From Halieaceae bacterium (GTDB taxonomy: Bacteria; Pseudomonadota; Gammaproteobacteria; Pseudomonadales; Halieaceae), in contig JASJBK010000005.1 in NCBI GenBank assembly GCA_030066555.1, positions 1-44,298 on the forward strand: DNA of 44,298 bases. The letters are read 5' to 3'. Positions 25,757-34,924 of this stretch are shown here, piece after piece (position 1 is the first letter of the stretch; each line of letters begins with the position of its first letter). The position numbers and the translations under genes were made by a program. The notes under the pieces were generated by a model. That model did not search any database, was not told the DNA's origin, and saw only the letters and a program-made list of their open reading frames with translations.

Positions 25757-26989
25757 ATGGCAGAAACCCAGGTTGAAATCTACGTGGTGTGCGACGACAA
25801 CGAGCTCATCGACAAGGTGGAGTCACTGTTGCTGGCAGATGATGAAACCGATGCACTTGGCATTGCGCAATCCTTTGGCGTTGAGACGGCTGCCGTACCG
25901 ACACCGCCGACTCTTGGGGAGGAAGCCATTGCACTCTACAAAGGCTACCTTCGGGCGAGTTTCACAGCTGGCGGCGAGGGCGAAGAATTAGCGCTAGCCT
26001 GGACTCGCTTACTCAGTTCACTGCTGCCTGACGCGACCGTGCATGCCTGGGGCCATGAGGATGGCATGTGGGAGTTCTGGTGCAGGGGGGTGGCCGGAGC
26101 CACGGAAACCCGGCAAGACGAGCCCGACAGCGGTGACGACGCAGACATCCTGACCGATATCTATCCCTGGTGGCACGAGGGTATGCCTCCTGGCGTAAAG
26201 ACCGGCCTGCTCCAACGCCGATTCAAGCACCCGGGACGCAAACCGGCTGCGCGCAACAGCACCAGGAAAAAAGCGGCACAGCAATACAAGACCCTGTACG
26301 ACGCCTGGCAGGCGCGCGATTACGAGTACCTGGACAGGAAAATTACCAATCGCAATCTTTACTCAAGCAGGACCTGGGAAGACGCCCGCTATCCCAAGCT
26401 GCCGCTGGAGTTTGCCTGCAAGGAAAAAGACGCCAGGTTTGTGGCCCTATTGCTGGCCAGGGACTACGACTTCACCCAGGCCAACAAGGACGGAGACAGC
26501 GCCCTGCACTGGGCCTGCCACTATGGCGACGTCGAAATCATCGATATGGTGCTGGCCTCTGGTGCCGACCCCAACACTCCCGGCCATAGGGGGGACTGCC
26601 CTCTCAACAAGCTCTTCAATAACAGGGGACTGGCAGAGGATGAAGAACTCGAAGTCCTGGACAAGATGCTGGAAGCGGGTCTCAACGTGCAGTACCGGAA
26701 CCAGTCAGACAATACCCTGCTCTGGCCGACCGCTGTGCATTCAAAACTCAGGGTGGCGGAAAAGCTTCTCGAACTGGGCATCGATATTAACCACCGCAAT
26801 AAGAACGGCACCACTGTGGCTTTCGCATGCGACTACGGAGGCCCGAAAGGTGAGGCCGCGCTGCGGTTCTTCCTTGAGAAGGGTGCTAATCCCAGCAACA
26901 AGGAATTCGACAACATTATGACTCGCTGGTCGGCACCGCGTAAGAAGAAGATCATCGAGTGGGGCTTTGCGAACGAGGAGGACTTTTGA
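25757..26989 (+). CDS. Ankyrin-repeat protein with unrecognised N-terminal domain
   Basis: A 410-residue, probably cytosolic protein. Residues about 215-390 contain roughly five ankyrin-type repeats, clearest at DGDSALHWACHYGDVEIIDM and GTTVAFACDYGG. Residues 1-150 form an acidic domain (VEIYVVCDDNELIDKVESL, GHEDGMWEFWCRG) that I do not recognise, and a basic linker (KHPGRKPAARNSTRKK) joins it to the repeats. No signal peptide or membrane helix. Ankyrin repeats mediate protein binding; a partner is not apparent. It converges with an unknown membrane-protein gene, and codon use looks less G+C-biased than in the core genes. Confidence 0.8.
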   Translation: MAETQVEIYVVCDDNELIDKVESLLLADDETDALGIAQSFGVETAAVPTPPTLGEEAIALYKGYLRASFTAGGEGEELALAWTRLLSSLLPDATVHAWGHEDGMWEFWCRGVAGATETRQDEPDSGDDADILTDIYPWWHEGMPPGVKTGLLQRRFKHPGRKPAARNSTRKKAAQQYKTLYDAWQARDYEYLDRKITNRNLYSSRTWEDARYPKLPLEFACKEKDARFVALLLARDYDFTQANKDGDSALHWACHYGDVEIIDMVLASGADPNTPGHRGDCPLNKLFNNRGLAEDEELEVLDKMLEAGLNVQYRNQSDNTLLWPTAVHSKLRVAEKLLELGIDINHRNKNGTTVAFACDYGGPKGEAALRFFLEKGANPSNKEFDNIMTRWSAPRKKKIIEWGFANEEDF

Positions 26990-27006
26990 TCCCGCCGGCT
27001 CCCGGA

Positions 27007-28143
27007 TCAGGACAGGATGAAGTCGAGGCCCCGTTCGACCATCGCACCACCGAACCATGAGCCCAGTGGGATCAACAGGTATAAGGTGAAGCGGGCCAGG
27101 GTTGAATTATCAAAGGGCCAGTTCCTTATGCTTTCGACCAGCTTTTGGTAGGCGAGTATTTCGGATATCGGCCGCTGGTCACTGGCGCCTGACTTGAGTG
27201 CATCCCTGGCCTCTCCAAGACGCTGCTCGCACCACGCGAGCTCCTGCTGCTTGGCGAGCCTGATCTTCCTGCGAATACCGCGCAGCGGCAGCATCAAACC
27301 TATCCACGCCAGGATCATGAACGTGATCCAGAAGCCGATCAGTGCCGGCCAGTAGCGGGATTCGACCCCTAGCAGTGACAGCACCGATACCATCCCTATA
27401 AGCAACAGCGCATTGGTCAGCCCCTGGCGAATCAGTGGCTGATAGGGTCGCAGGTCGAGAAGATCCATGGAGCTAATGTCGTCCGTCAATCGCGACAGGC
27501 GGATGGATTCGATCAACATCACGCTGGACAGGCAGCCCGTCCAGTAAGAGAAAAATGCGGTCGTGCCACGATGCCAGAAGACGTCGTAATTCCAGGTTTG
27601 CCATTGCCACGGCCCCGCCAGATCGGGCGTGGTCACATTGGTAACGCCGACGCCAATAATGAGGTAGCTCACCGCGCCGATTAGCACCGGTATCCACACG
27701 CGGTGCCTGCCAGCGCGATCAGCGATTATTTGCCAATCCGGCAGGTGCTGAGCAATGGGCGACAAACCCTGCGTCGTCTCGCGCGCAACGATCAGTAGAT
27801 AGGCATAAGCCGAGGCGCTGTACGTCACCATCAGGATCTGCGTGATGGCAATGCGAAGATCACCGGGAGTAGAAGTGCTGGCGCCGTCGGCAAGCACACG
27901 ACCAAGGAAGAAGATGGTGAGCAGTGTGAGGGTAAAGGCAACACCGATTTGCGCCGGGTTGCCAGGCAGTGCGTCAAATATGCGAAGAGTCCACGGTTTT
28001 GAATACGAGAGCGTAGACTTTGATGTGCTGCTGTCCAAGCCAGTTTCAGCCTGTTGGGAGAATTTGGCGTGATAAGGACTGGCCAGAAGCCGCGGGATCG
28101 GGAATTTCGAACTTACCCTTTTTTGCAAGGTAGACGGCGGCAC
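27007..28143 (-). CDS. Hypothetical polytopic membrane protein
   Basis: A 378-residue protein I do not recognise. The first 55 residues are polar and may not all be translated, since the GTG at 28143 lacks a clear ribosome-binding site. Then come about six hydrophobic segments (near 68-85, 100-120, 152-170, 200-215, 245-262, 270-290) and a soluble stretch with coiled-coil character (about 292-340), ending in a last hydrophobic segment (LYLLIPLGSWFGGAMVERG). The topology suggests a soluble loop between membrane regions. It is convergent with the ankyrin gene and divergent from the metallo-hydrolase gene. Confidence 0.65.
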   Translation of the reverse strand: MPPSTLQKRVSSKFPIPRLLASPYHAKFSQQAETGLDSSTSKSTLSYSKPWTLRIFDALPGNPAQIGVAFTLTLLTIFFLGRVLADGASTSTPGDLRIAITQILMVTYSASAYAYLLIVARETTQGLSPIAQHLPDWQIIADRAGRHRVWIPVLIGAVSYLIIGVGVTNVTTPDLAGPWQWQTWNYDVFWHRGTTAFFSYWTGCLSSVMLIESIRLSRLTDDISSMDLLDLRPYQPLIRQGLTNALLLIGMVSVLSLLGVESRYWPALIGFWITFMILAWIGLMLPLRGIRRKIRLAKQQELAWCEQRLGEARDALKSGASDQRPISEILAYQKLVESIRNWPFDNSTLARFTLYLLIPLGSWFGGAMVERGLDFILS

Positions 28144-28501
28144 GCCTGGCGGCTGTGGTCGTGAGTTGCTGGGGAGAATTCCGGACTTTGATCATAGAGG
28201 GCGTCTGCTGTTTTTTTGAAGTATAGCAATCACCCCATTAAACCCACCGGGGTTCATCCCTGGCACCAAGGCGCCCGTGTTGTATTGCCGGAAGCAGCTA
28301 GAAATGATTTTTTGGATAGTGATTTTTTTAAAGCCGCCAATATGCTGCTGATCGCTGCTGCGGTGCGCTTTGTCGCATAACTGCTGCATTTCAACTACAG
28401 GTATCCGAAATTCGCAGGATGCTCCACTCGCGCCAGGTTGAGATAACGGTATTACTCATGTGGCAGAACTCGCTTTTCTGTCCCGGATCATGAGGAGAGG
28501 G
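28144..28501. other. Long AT-richer intergenic region, no gene seen
   Basis: A 358-base gap between divergent genes. It is visibly richer in A+T than the rest of the window and carries several T runs of six to seven bases between 28210 and 28330. No convincing ORF, tRNA or complete terminator was found. Promoters for both flanking genes should lie here, and it may be a junction of transferred DNA. Confidence 0.5.
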
Positions 28502-29575
28502 ATGAACTTGCGTCTGGCCAATATCATTGCTGCCTCCGGGCTTGCCATCCTAGTCGGGGGCTCAGCCTGGGCGGGTGAAGAGATATATCCCGGTTATAGC
28601 TGGTCTGAGATCGGCGCAAGCGTGTACCTTCATTCCCCTGTCGATCCCCTGGCCGGCCCGGTTGACGGCAACTCTGTGGTCATCATCAACGAGCATGATG
28701 TCTTCGTTGTGGACACCCATATCAACCCGGCGGCGGCTCGGGCGGTGGTCCAGAGAATCCGCAGGCTGACCGACAGGCCGGTGACCCATATCGTCAATAC
28801 CCACTGGCATGATGACCACACCAATGGCAACTACGTGTATCGACAGGCGTTTCCGGAAGCGAAGATCATCGCCCATCGCGCCACCTTGGCGGCGCTGGAG
28901 GCTGAGTGGCCGGAAATGGAGGCCGGGCGGAGCAAAGCGTACGAGAACCTCAGCCCGGAGCAGTTACTGGCTGCGGCCGACAAGCTGGAGGACCTCGACA
29001 AGGCAATCGCGTATCGGGTGTATGCGGGCTATGTCGCGGCGCTAAAACCGGAGCTGCCGACACTGGAACTGGTGTATCCAGATACGGTAATCGACGACCG
29101 CCTGACCTTTGATTGTGGCAGCAGGCGTATCGTCGTGGAGTGGCTGGGCCGGGGCAATACGGACGGTGACGTGGTGGTGGAACTGCCAGACGATGGGATA
29201 TTGATCACCGGCGATCTGCTGGTCGCGCCGGTACCCTTTGCCTTCGACTCACCGATGACCGATTGGGCAGGGACGCTTCAACGGCTAGCCGATAAAGATG
29301 TGACCACCCTTGTTCCCGGCCACGGCGCTGTGCAATACGACAAGAGCTACCTTATGCAGGTCACAGCGTTGCTACAGCACACCATTGAAGCGGTACGCGA
29401 CGCCCATGAGGCCGGTGCTGAGCTGTCCGAGCTGGATGGGCGTGTTGAAATTGCGGAGTTCGAACGTCGCTTCACCGGCGGAAATGCGGAACGAGCCTAC
29501 GCCTGGCGCACCTACTACCTGAACCCGGGACTGAAGAGCGCCTGGGTCTCGCTGGGTTATCCCGTGCCAGACTGA
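28502..29575 (+). CDS. Exported metallo-beta-lactamase-fold hydrolase
   Basis: A 357-residue protein with a signal peptide (LANIIAASGLAILVGGSAWAG), so it acts in the periplasm or outside. The start at 28502 is set by GAGGAGAGGG just upstream. The metal motif HxHxDH is present in VNTHWHDDHTNGN, and later metal-site motifs ITGDLL and LVPGHGAV follow. These are shared by class B beta-lactamases, quinoprotein-associated hydrolases and other family members. The overall pattern does not support calling it an antibiotic-resistance enzyme; substrate unknown. Confidence 0.85.
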   Translation: MNLRLANIIAASGLAILVGGSAWAGEEIYPGYSWSEIGASVYLHSPVDPLAGPVDGNSVVIINEHDVFVVDTHINPAAARAVVQRIRRLTDRPVTHIVNTHWHDDHTNGNYVYRQAFPEAKIIAHRATLAALEAEWPEMEAGRSKAYENLSPEQLLAAADKLEDLDKAIAYRVYAGYVAALKPELPTLELVYPDTVIDDRLTFDCGSRRIVVEWLGRGNTDGDVVVELPDDGILITGDLLVAPVPFAFDSPMTDWAGTLQRLADKDVTTLVPGHGAVQYDKSYLMQVTALLQHTIEAVRDAHEAGAELSELDGRVEIAEFERRFTGGNAERAYAWRTYYLNPGLKSAWVSLGYPVPD

Positions 29576-29580
29576 GCGTA

Positions 29581-29641
29581 AAGAGGTCAGAGCCACTCTC
29601 TGCAACAATAAGCGGGAGCTAAATGGGGTTAGAGCCCTTTT
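29581..29641. repeat. Paired GGTCAGAGCC-like motifs, possible repeat remnant
   Basis: GAGGTCAGAGCCACT (from 29584) and GGGGTTAGAGCCCTT (from 29625) occur 41 bases apart in non-coding DNA. Similar GGGGTCAGAGCCC sequences recur in gammaproteobacterial genomes near REP-type Y1 transposase elements. No transposase gene is present here, so at most this is a remnant; the link is from memory of the motif. Confidence 0.35.
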
Positions 29642-29780
29642 CCCTGCCGTCCGCACTATGTGACTTAGCAAGATCAAGGCAGTTCGAGGGGGAAGACTCC
29701 TTGATTCCCCTCTGATGCCTGCAATCACCAACTTTGAGATGATTAGAGAGCATCAAGACAGAGCCCATGCGAGTCCGCAC

Positions 29781-30887
29781 ATGTCTGCTTCAAACCCAAA
29801 GAAGATTCTGGTCGTGGGAGCAACCGGTGGCGTGGGCCGCTTCATCTCGGAGGAGGTGATGCGGATGTTTGGCCTCGGCTCGTTGGTGGTCGGTGACTAC
29901 AGGCGGGAACGGGGAGCTGCATTCGCCAACGAGTTGGGGGCCGAGGTCTCGTTTCGATGCGTTGACGTAACCCAGAGGGGATCCATTGAGAACGCAGTCG
30001 AAGGGGTCGACGCGGTTATCGTTGCCGTTCAGCAGGTTGATCCCGTCGTTCAATCTGTCTGCCTGGAAAGCCGTATCCCGTGCCTTGATGTCACGCTCAA
30101 TGCCGAGCTTCTCGAGAAGGCGAGGACACTCGATGCACAGCCAGAGGCGCGCGCGACGGCATCGATCATGATGGCGGGGCTGATCCCGGGCCTGTCGGGC
30201 GTGATGGTCAAGCACGTCGTCGAAACACTGCACGACGTTTCCGCGATCGATGTAGGTTTGCTACAGAGCTCGCAAGGCAGCGCAGGGACCATGGGAATTG
30301 CCGACATGTTGGGTGCCTTCGCTCAATCCGTTGAGTTCCGGAGTCACGGAACGCAACATGTGAGGCCGGGCTTCACCGTGAAACGGGAGATGGAATTTCC
30401 GCAGCCTTTCGGCATTTTTACCCAACGCCTGATCAACTATGTCGAGGCTCCCGTCGTGGCCGCGCACTGCGGCGTGCACGACGTAAACTACTGGACCGGC
30501 TTCGACAGGCCCGCTTTCGAGATGCTCGTGGTGTGCCTGAACAAGGTCGGGTTGCTCCGCTTGTTCAATCTCCAGACGACGCGGAAGGGCCTGGCTACGC
30601 TGTTCGCCCTGACAAAGCGGGGCAGCGGGCCCGAATCGGAAACCATTGCCCTGTCCATCGAGGTCTCGGGAAGCGTCGATGGATCACCGCGCACCCGCAC
30701 CCTTGGCCTCGTGGGTCCATCCGACTACGGGACTACCGCGATATGCGTGGTGTCGATGACCAGGCTGCTTCTGGAGAACCGGGTCGAGGCGACGGGAATT
30801 TGCTTGCCAATGGAGGTGTTCACTCTCGATTCACTGGTAGAAGCCATGGATTGTGACGAGGTGACCCTACACTGGTTAGATTCCTGA
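29781..30887 (+). CDS. Saccharopine dehydrogenase-like NAD(P)-binding protein
   Basis: A 368-residue oxidoreductase-like protein. The N-terminus holds a Rossmann nucleotide-binding motif, ILVVGATGGVGRFISEE, followed by VVGDYRRERG and VDAVIVAVQQVDP, as in the saccharopine dehydrogenase/NmrA-like superfamily. The start at 29781 places the Rossmann motif near the N-terminus; in-frame ATGs at 29715 and 29739 are alternatives and no ribosome-binding site decides. Substrate and pathway are not evident. A hairpin (GAGGGGGAA/TTCCCCTC, 29686-29712) lies in the leader region, function unknown. Confidence 0.75.
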   Translation: MSASNPKKILVVGATGGVGRFISEEVMRMFGLGSLVVGDYRRERGAAFANELGAEVSFRCVDVTQRGSIENAVEGVDAVIVAVQQVDPVVQSVCLESRIPCLDVTLNAELLEKARTLDAQPEARATASIMMAGLIPGLSGVMVKHVVETLHDVSAIDVGLLQSSQGSAGTMGIADMLGAFAQSVEFRSHGTQHVRPGFTVKREMEFPQPFGIFTQRLINYVEAPVVAAHCGVHDVNYWTGFDRPAFEMLVVCLNKVGLLRLFNLQTTRKGLATLFALTKRGSGPESETIALSIEVSGSVDGSPRTRTLGLVGPSDYGTTAICVVSMTRLLLENRVEATGICLPMEVFTLDSLVEAMDCDEVTLHWLDS

Positions 30888-30999
30888 TAAGGCGGTCGCA
30901 AGAGAAACAGCTGGCACCACACGCGTGTGTCACGATGGCTCTACAAACTTTGACTACGAAGGGCGCCAGTGAGTTGGATTCAGTAAAGCCAAGGCGTTT

Positions 31000-32016
31000 A
31001 TGCGATCTAACCAATCGATGAAAAAGCTCATCGTTCTGTCCCGTGCACTCCTCGCCGCGTTAGCGCTGCTCGTGGCGACCGGTTTCCTTTACGAAAGGTC
31101 TTCTCGCGCCCAGGCTCTAGAAGAGTTTCCACCTGCTGGGCAGTTATTCGATACCGGCCAATCCCGGATACACATGTTTTGCCTGGGCGACTCCACCAGT
31201 TCGCCAGTAGTGTTATTTGAGGTGGGCTGGAGAGGCTCCTCACTTCTTTGGCTACCGATTATGGAATCGCTCGCATCTGAGATGCGGGTGTGTGCATATG
31301 ACAGACCGGGAATGGTCTGGAGCGACTTTCGGCACTACTCGGACTATCCGAAACAGGCGGCTGCAGAATTGGATTCACTACTTCAAGCAGCGGGGGTCGA
31401 TCAGCCCCTGATTATTGCCGCCCATTCCCTGGGTGGCGCTTACGCCCGCGTTTTTGCCGGCGAGTACCCGGATCGGGTGGCGGCGCTCTTGCTTATCGAT
31501 TCAGTGCACCACGACATGCTCAACAGGGTAGATCGAGTAGACCCATCGAAACTACCTCTCGAAATTCGCTACCCGACGCTTACACGTTGGCTGGGTGAAA
31601 TTGGTGTCGTTCGTCTGATTGCGAAAATGGAACTCGATGCCGCACTGGAGCGGAACCCGGGTCTGGAGACCATGCTCCGCACCAAGGCCGCTTATGCACC
31701 CAATCAAGTGCGGGGGGAGGCATACGAGTTTAATGAAGCGCCCAAACTTCACAGGCAGTCGGCGAGCTATGTGAGCCCGCTGTCTATACCAGTGGTTGTT
31801 GTTTCGAGAGGTTTGCAGCCGGACCCAAGCGACGACAAAGCCATACGACACTTTGCTATCTGGCAGCAGATGCAGCGTGAGTTGCTAGGTATCAGCGAAA
31901 ACTCGCGGTAGGTCATTGCCACGGGTAGTGGCCACAACATTCCTCTAGACGAGCCAGAGCTGGTGGCGAACCTCATCCGTGAACTCATGCACGACATCGA
32001 AGGTGCAGGGGACTAG
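31000..32016 (+). pseudogene. Alpha/beta hydrolase interrupted by in-frame TAG
   Basis: Reads as an alpha/beta hydrolase of 338 codons broken by TAG at 31909-31911 (codon 304). Before the stop are an N-terminal hydrophobic anchor (residues about 8-28), the nucleophile elbow AHSLGGA with S143, and LLLIDSVHHD. After the stop the same frame continues VIATGSGHNIPLDEPELV, which is the family's C-terminal block with the catalytic histidine (H312), to a natural TAG at 32014. The interrupted position is usually glutamine in such a context, so a single CAG-to-TAG change would explain it. The 303-residue product would lack the catalytic histidine. Sequencing error is the other explanation. AAGG precedes the ATG at 31000. 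Confidence 0.85.
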
Positions 32017-32031
32017 AGATGCTAGAGAAGA

Positions 32032-32107
32032 TGGTGCCCGGGGGCGGAATCGAACCACCGACACGAGGATTTTCAATCCACTGCTCTACCAACTGAGCTA
32101 CCCGGGC
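32032..32107 (-). tRNA. tRNA-Phe (GAA)
   Basis: A 76-nt cloverleaf read on the minus strand. Acceptor stem GCCCGGG/CCCGGGC, D arm GCTC/GAGC, anticodon loop TTGAAAA (GAA, phenylalanine), T arm with TTCGATT, and an encoded CCA end. The anticodon stem is GTGGA/TCCTC, leaving a U-U mismatch at positions 28-42, whereas E. coli tRNA-Phe pairs fully here. It is otherwise very close to known gammaproteobacterial tRNA-Phe. Confidence 0.95.
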
Positions 32108-32155
32108 AGGGTGTGCGGGCCCGGCAAAAGAGGGTGCCGACCGCGAGAGGCGCGT

Positions 32156-32184
32156 ATTAAACCCGCTGGGCCGGTGTGAGTCAA
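32156..32184 (-). promoter_or_regulatory. Sigma-70 promoter of tRNA-Phe
   Basis: On the minus strand, TTGACT (32184-32179) and TTTAAT (32161-32156) are 17 bases apart, each 5 of 6 to consensus. A G+C-rich discriminator (ACGCGCC) follows, typical of stable-RNA promoters under stringent control. The predicted start is about 42 bases before the tRNA. Confidence 0.7.
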
Positions 32185-32191
32185 GGGTGAG

Positions 32192-32473
32192 TCAAGCGCC
32201 CGAATCTTCAGGCGGGACGTAGCCTTCAGCCCGGTCGAAGTCCTCGCCGGTGAGGAATTTGTCCATCTGCCCGGTCAGGTATTTGCGGGCCTCCGGGTCC
32301 ATCATGTTGAGGCCCTTTTCATTGATCAGCATGGTCTGGTGGCCCTGCCATTCCTCCCAGGCCTTTTTCGAAACGTTGTCGAAAATGTCCTGGCCCTTGG
32401 GGCCGGGGTAGGGGGGTACGGCGAGCCCTTCCAGCTCTTCCTGATAGCGGCGGCAGAACACCGTGCGGCTCAT
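32192..32473 (-). CDS. yggX: Fe(II) trafficking / oxidative-damage protection protein YggX
   Basis: A 93-residue cytosolic protein that protects iron-sulfur clusters from oxidation. It begins [17 protein letters not shown], with the conserved C7, and has [16 protein letters not shown] and [12 protein letters not shown], as in E. coli YggX. Its start overlaps the mutY stop by 4 bases (ATGA). The mutY-yggX pair is conserved in gammaproteobacteria and links DNA repair with protection of the Fe-S protein MutY. Confidence 0.95.
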   Translation of the reverse strand: MSRTVFCRRYQEELEGLAVPPYPGPKGQDIFDNVSKKAWEEWQGHQTMLINEKGLNMMDPEARKYLTGQMDKFLTGEDFDRAEGYVPPEDSGA

Positions 32474-33525
32474 AGTTCCTCCAGGTTTTTGATCAAGCGG
32501 GCGACCGGGGCGGCCAGGCCCACGGTTTCCGGTGCGGCCCAGTTATACCAGAGCTGTTGCCCACTCTCCATGACGGCCCCGGGGCTGCTGGGTAGCGTCA
32601 GCCGCAGGGGCTGGATATTGAGGTGATAGTGGCTGAAGGTGTGGCGCAGGGGTGCCCAGCTCTCCCGGGCTGCCGGTTCCAGCCCGAAGGTGTCCAGGCA
32701 GTAATAGAGCGCCTGGGCTTCATCCTCCACTTCCGGGAAGCTCCATAGCCCGCCCCACAGGCCCTCGCTGGGGCGGCGGGTCAGCCACACGGCGTTCTCG
32801 GGGGAACATACCAGTAGCATGGTGGTGGCGCGCACCGGCAGGGCCTTCCTGGGCTTTTTGCCCGGGTAGTCGGCGTGGGTGCCGGCAGCGTGGGCCGCAC
32901 AGTCATCTACAAGCGGGCACAGGTCGCAGGCGGGTTTGCTGCGGGTGCAAAGGGTGGCACCGAGATCCATCATGGCCTGGGTGTAGTCTGCGCAGCGCTT
33001 TTCGGGAGTGAAGCGCTCCGCCACCTGCCAGAGCTGGTTGTGAACGGCGGTCTGCCCCGGCCAGCCGGGAATCGCCGCGAAGCGCGCCAGCACCCGCTTG
33101 ACGTTGCCGTCGAGAATGGCGGCCGGTTGGCCGTAGGCCATGCTGGCGATGGCCCCTGCGGTGCTGCGGCCTATCCCGGGCAGGGCCTCCAGCGCCTCAA
33201 CCGTGCGTGGGAATTCGCCGCCGTGTTCATCGACCACCGCCCTGGCGCATTTCAGCAGGTTACGGGCGCGGGCGTAGTAGCCGAGGCCGGTCCACAGGTG
33301 CAGTACCTCGTCCTCGTCGGCGGCGGCCAGCGCGTTCACGTCCGGGAAGCGGTCAAGGAAGCGCTCGAAATAGGGGATCACCGTCTTCACCTGGGTCTGC
33401 TGCAGCATCACCTCGCTGAGCCACACCCGGTAGGGGCTGCGCGGGTGCTGCCAGGGCAGGTCGTGGCGACCGTGGCGGTCGAACCACTCAAGAACCTGGC
33501 GTTGGAATCGGTCGGCTGATATCAC
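32470..33525 (-). CDS. mutY: A/G-specific adenine DNA glycosylase MutY
   Basis: Removes adenine mispaired with 8-oxoguanine. The 351-residue protein has catalytic E38 ([10 protein letters not shown]), the helix-hairpin-helix region [15 protein letters not shown], catalytic D139 (LDGNVKRVL), the 4Fe-4S ligands in [17 protein letters not shown], and a C-terminal NUDIX-like domain that reads 8-oxoguanine. GTG start at 33525. It is divergent from hisB. Confidence 0.96.
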   Translation of the reverse strand: MISADRFQRQVLEWFDRHGRHDLPWQHPRSPYRVWLSEVMLQQTQVKTVIPYFERFLDRFPDVNALAAADEDEVLHLWTGLGYYARARNLLKCARAVVDEHGGEFPRTVEALEALPGIGRSTAGAIASMAYGQPAAILDGNVKRVLARFAAIPGWPGQTAVHNQLWQVAERFTPEKRCADYTQAMMDLGATLCTRSKPACDLCPLVDDCAAHAAGTHADYPGKKPRKALPVRATTMLLVCSPENAVWLTRRPSEGLWGGLWSFPEVEDEAQALYYCLDTFGLEPAARESWAPLRHTFSHYHLNIQPLRLTLPSSPGAVMESGQQLWYNWAAPETVGLAAPVARLIKNLEEL

Positions 33526-33592
33526 GGTGAGGCTTCCTTGGGGGCCGCGTATTGTACGGTATGACGGCGGTGTATTGACCAGCGCTTTGGCC

Positions 33593-33598
33593 TATAAT
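33593..33598 (+). promoter_or_regulatory. -10 element of hisBHAF operon
   Basis: Perfect TATAAT about 59 bases before the hisB ATG, in the mutY-hisB divergent gap. TTGACC lies only 12 bases upstream, too close for a normal -35, so the -35 may be weak (GTATTG at 33572, spacing 15) or absent. Confidence 0.5.
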
Positions 33599-33656
33599 GC
33601 GCGGCTCTTTCGAGCAGGGGGTGCCACCAGCCCCCACGTTTGACCCGGAGACGCAC

Positions 33657-34253
33657 ATGACCGACAGCCGCAGCGCGAGCGTGGAACGCAACACGCTGGA
33701 GACGCAGATTACCGTCGCGGTAAACCTCGACGGCAGCGGTGAGTGCCGGCTCGACACCGGCATTCCCTTCCTGGAGCACATGCTGGACCAGGTGGCGCGT
33801 CATGGCCTGATCGACCTCGACATCACTGCCAAGGGCGACCTGCACATCGATGCCCACCACACGGTGGAAGACATCGGCATCACCCTGGGGCAGGCCATGG
33901 CGAAGGCGGTGGGCGACAAGAAGGGTATCAACCGCTACGGCCACAGCTACGTGCCGCTGGACGAGGCGCTTTCCCGGGTGGTCGTCGATTTCTCCGGGCG
34001 CCCGGGCCTGGAGTTCCACGTGGATTTCACCCGCGCCCAGGTGGGCGGCTTCGACGTCGACCTGTTTATCGAGTTCTTCCAGGGCTTTGTGAACCACGCC
34101 GCAGTCACCCTGCACATCGACAACCTGCGCGGCCACAACAGCCACCACCAGGCCGAGACGGTGTTCAAGGCCTTTGGCCGCGCGCTGCGCATGGCGCTGA
34201 CTGCTGACCCCCGCGCGGCGGGCACCACACCGTCCACCAAGGGTGTGCTTTAA
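33657..34253 (+). CDS. hisB: Imidazoleglycerol-phosphate dehydratase
   Basis: Histidine biosynthesis step 6. Monofunctional enzyme of 198 residues, unlike the fused HisB of E. coli. Manganese-binding motifs [11 protein letters not shown] (about 61-71) and GHNSHHQAE (about 160-168) are intact, as is the twin-repeat pattern. Start at 33657 is set by the family N-terminus ([11 protein letters not shown]). First gene of hisB-hisH-hisA-hisF, with 9 bases to hisH. Confidence 0.96.
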   Translation: MTDSRSASVERNTLETQITVAVNLDGSGECRLDTGIPFLEHMLDQVARHGLIDLDITAKGDLHIDAHHTVEDIGITLGQAMAKAVGDKKGINRYGHSYVPLDEALSRVVVDFSGRPGLEFHVDFTRAQVGGFDVDLFIEFFQGFVNHAAVTLHIDNLRGHNSHHQAETVFKAFGRALRMALTADPRAAGTTPSTKGVL

Positions 34254-34262
34254 GGCAACGAT

Positions 34263-34916
34263 ATGACTGCAGGCACGGTCGCCGTTATCGATTACGGCAT
34301 GGGCAACCTGCACTCCGTGGCCAGCGCTCTCAAGCACGTGGGCGCGCAACGGGTGCTGGTCAGCCACGACCCCGCACAGATTGGCGAAGTCGACCGGGTG
34401 ATCTTCCCTGGCGTTGGCGCCATTCGCGACTGTATGGCAGAAATCCGTCGCCTCGATTGCGACAAGCTGCTGCTGGACGTCCTCGAATCCCGCCATATCC
34501 CGGTGCTGGGCATCTGCGTGGGCATGCAGTCGATGCTGAGCCACAGCGAAGAGAACGACGGCGTGGACTGCCTGAACCTGGTTGAGGGCGAGGTGCGCTA
34601 CTTCGGCGACGACCTCCGTGATGCCAACGGCAACCGGCTCAAGGTGCCGCACATGGGCTGGAACCAGGTGCAGCAGACCATCGATCATCCGTTGTGGCAG
34701 GGCATTGAAGACCAGGCGCGGTTCTACTTCGTACACAGCTACTATGCCGACTGCGCCGATCGCGAGCTGGTAGCCGGACGCGCCAACTATGGCGTCGGCT
34801 TTGACGCAGCGATTGCCCGTGACAACCTGTTCGCGGTGCAGTTTCACCCGGAGAAAAGCGCCGACGCCGGCCTTACCCTGCTGCGCAACTTTCTCCATTG
34901 GAATGGACAGAGCTAG
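34263..34916 (+). CDS. hisH: Imidazole glycerol phosphate synthase, glutaminase subunit
   Basis: Class I glutamine amidotransferase of 217 residues that supplies ammonia to HisF. Nucleophile C85 in LGICVGMQ, and the His-Glu pair in [10 protein letters not shown], are present, with the family start [12 protein letters not shown]. Lies between hisB and hisA, so the two synthase subunits are not adjacent. Confidence 0.96.
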   Translation: MTAGTVAVIDYGMGNLHSVASALKHVGAQRVLVSHDPAQIGEVDRVIFPGVGAIRDCMAEIRRLDCDKLLLDVLESRHIPVLGICVGMQSMLSHSEENDGVDCLNLVEGEVRYFGDDLRDANGNRLKVPHMGWNQVQQTIDHPLWQGIEDQARFYFVHSYYADCADRELVAGRANYGVGFDAAIARDNLFAVQFHPEKSADAGLTLLRNFLHWNGQS

Positions 34917-34924
34917 AGATTCCT

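Noticed and set aside
28502-29575. Beta-lactamase resistance gene.
   Set aside because: Only the fold and metal motifs are shared; other sequence features fit generic exported MBL-fold hydrolases.
33522-34898. Long minus-strand open frame over hisB and hisH.
   Set aside because: It is antisense to well-supported his genes; the translated sequence lacks known motifs.
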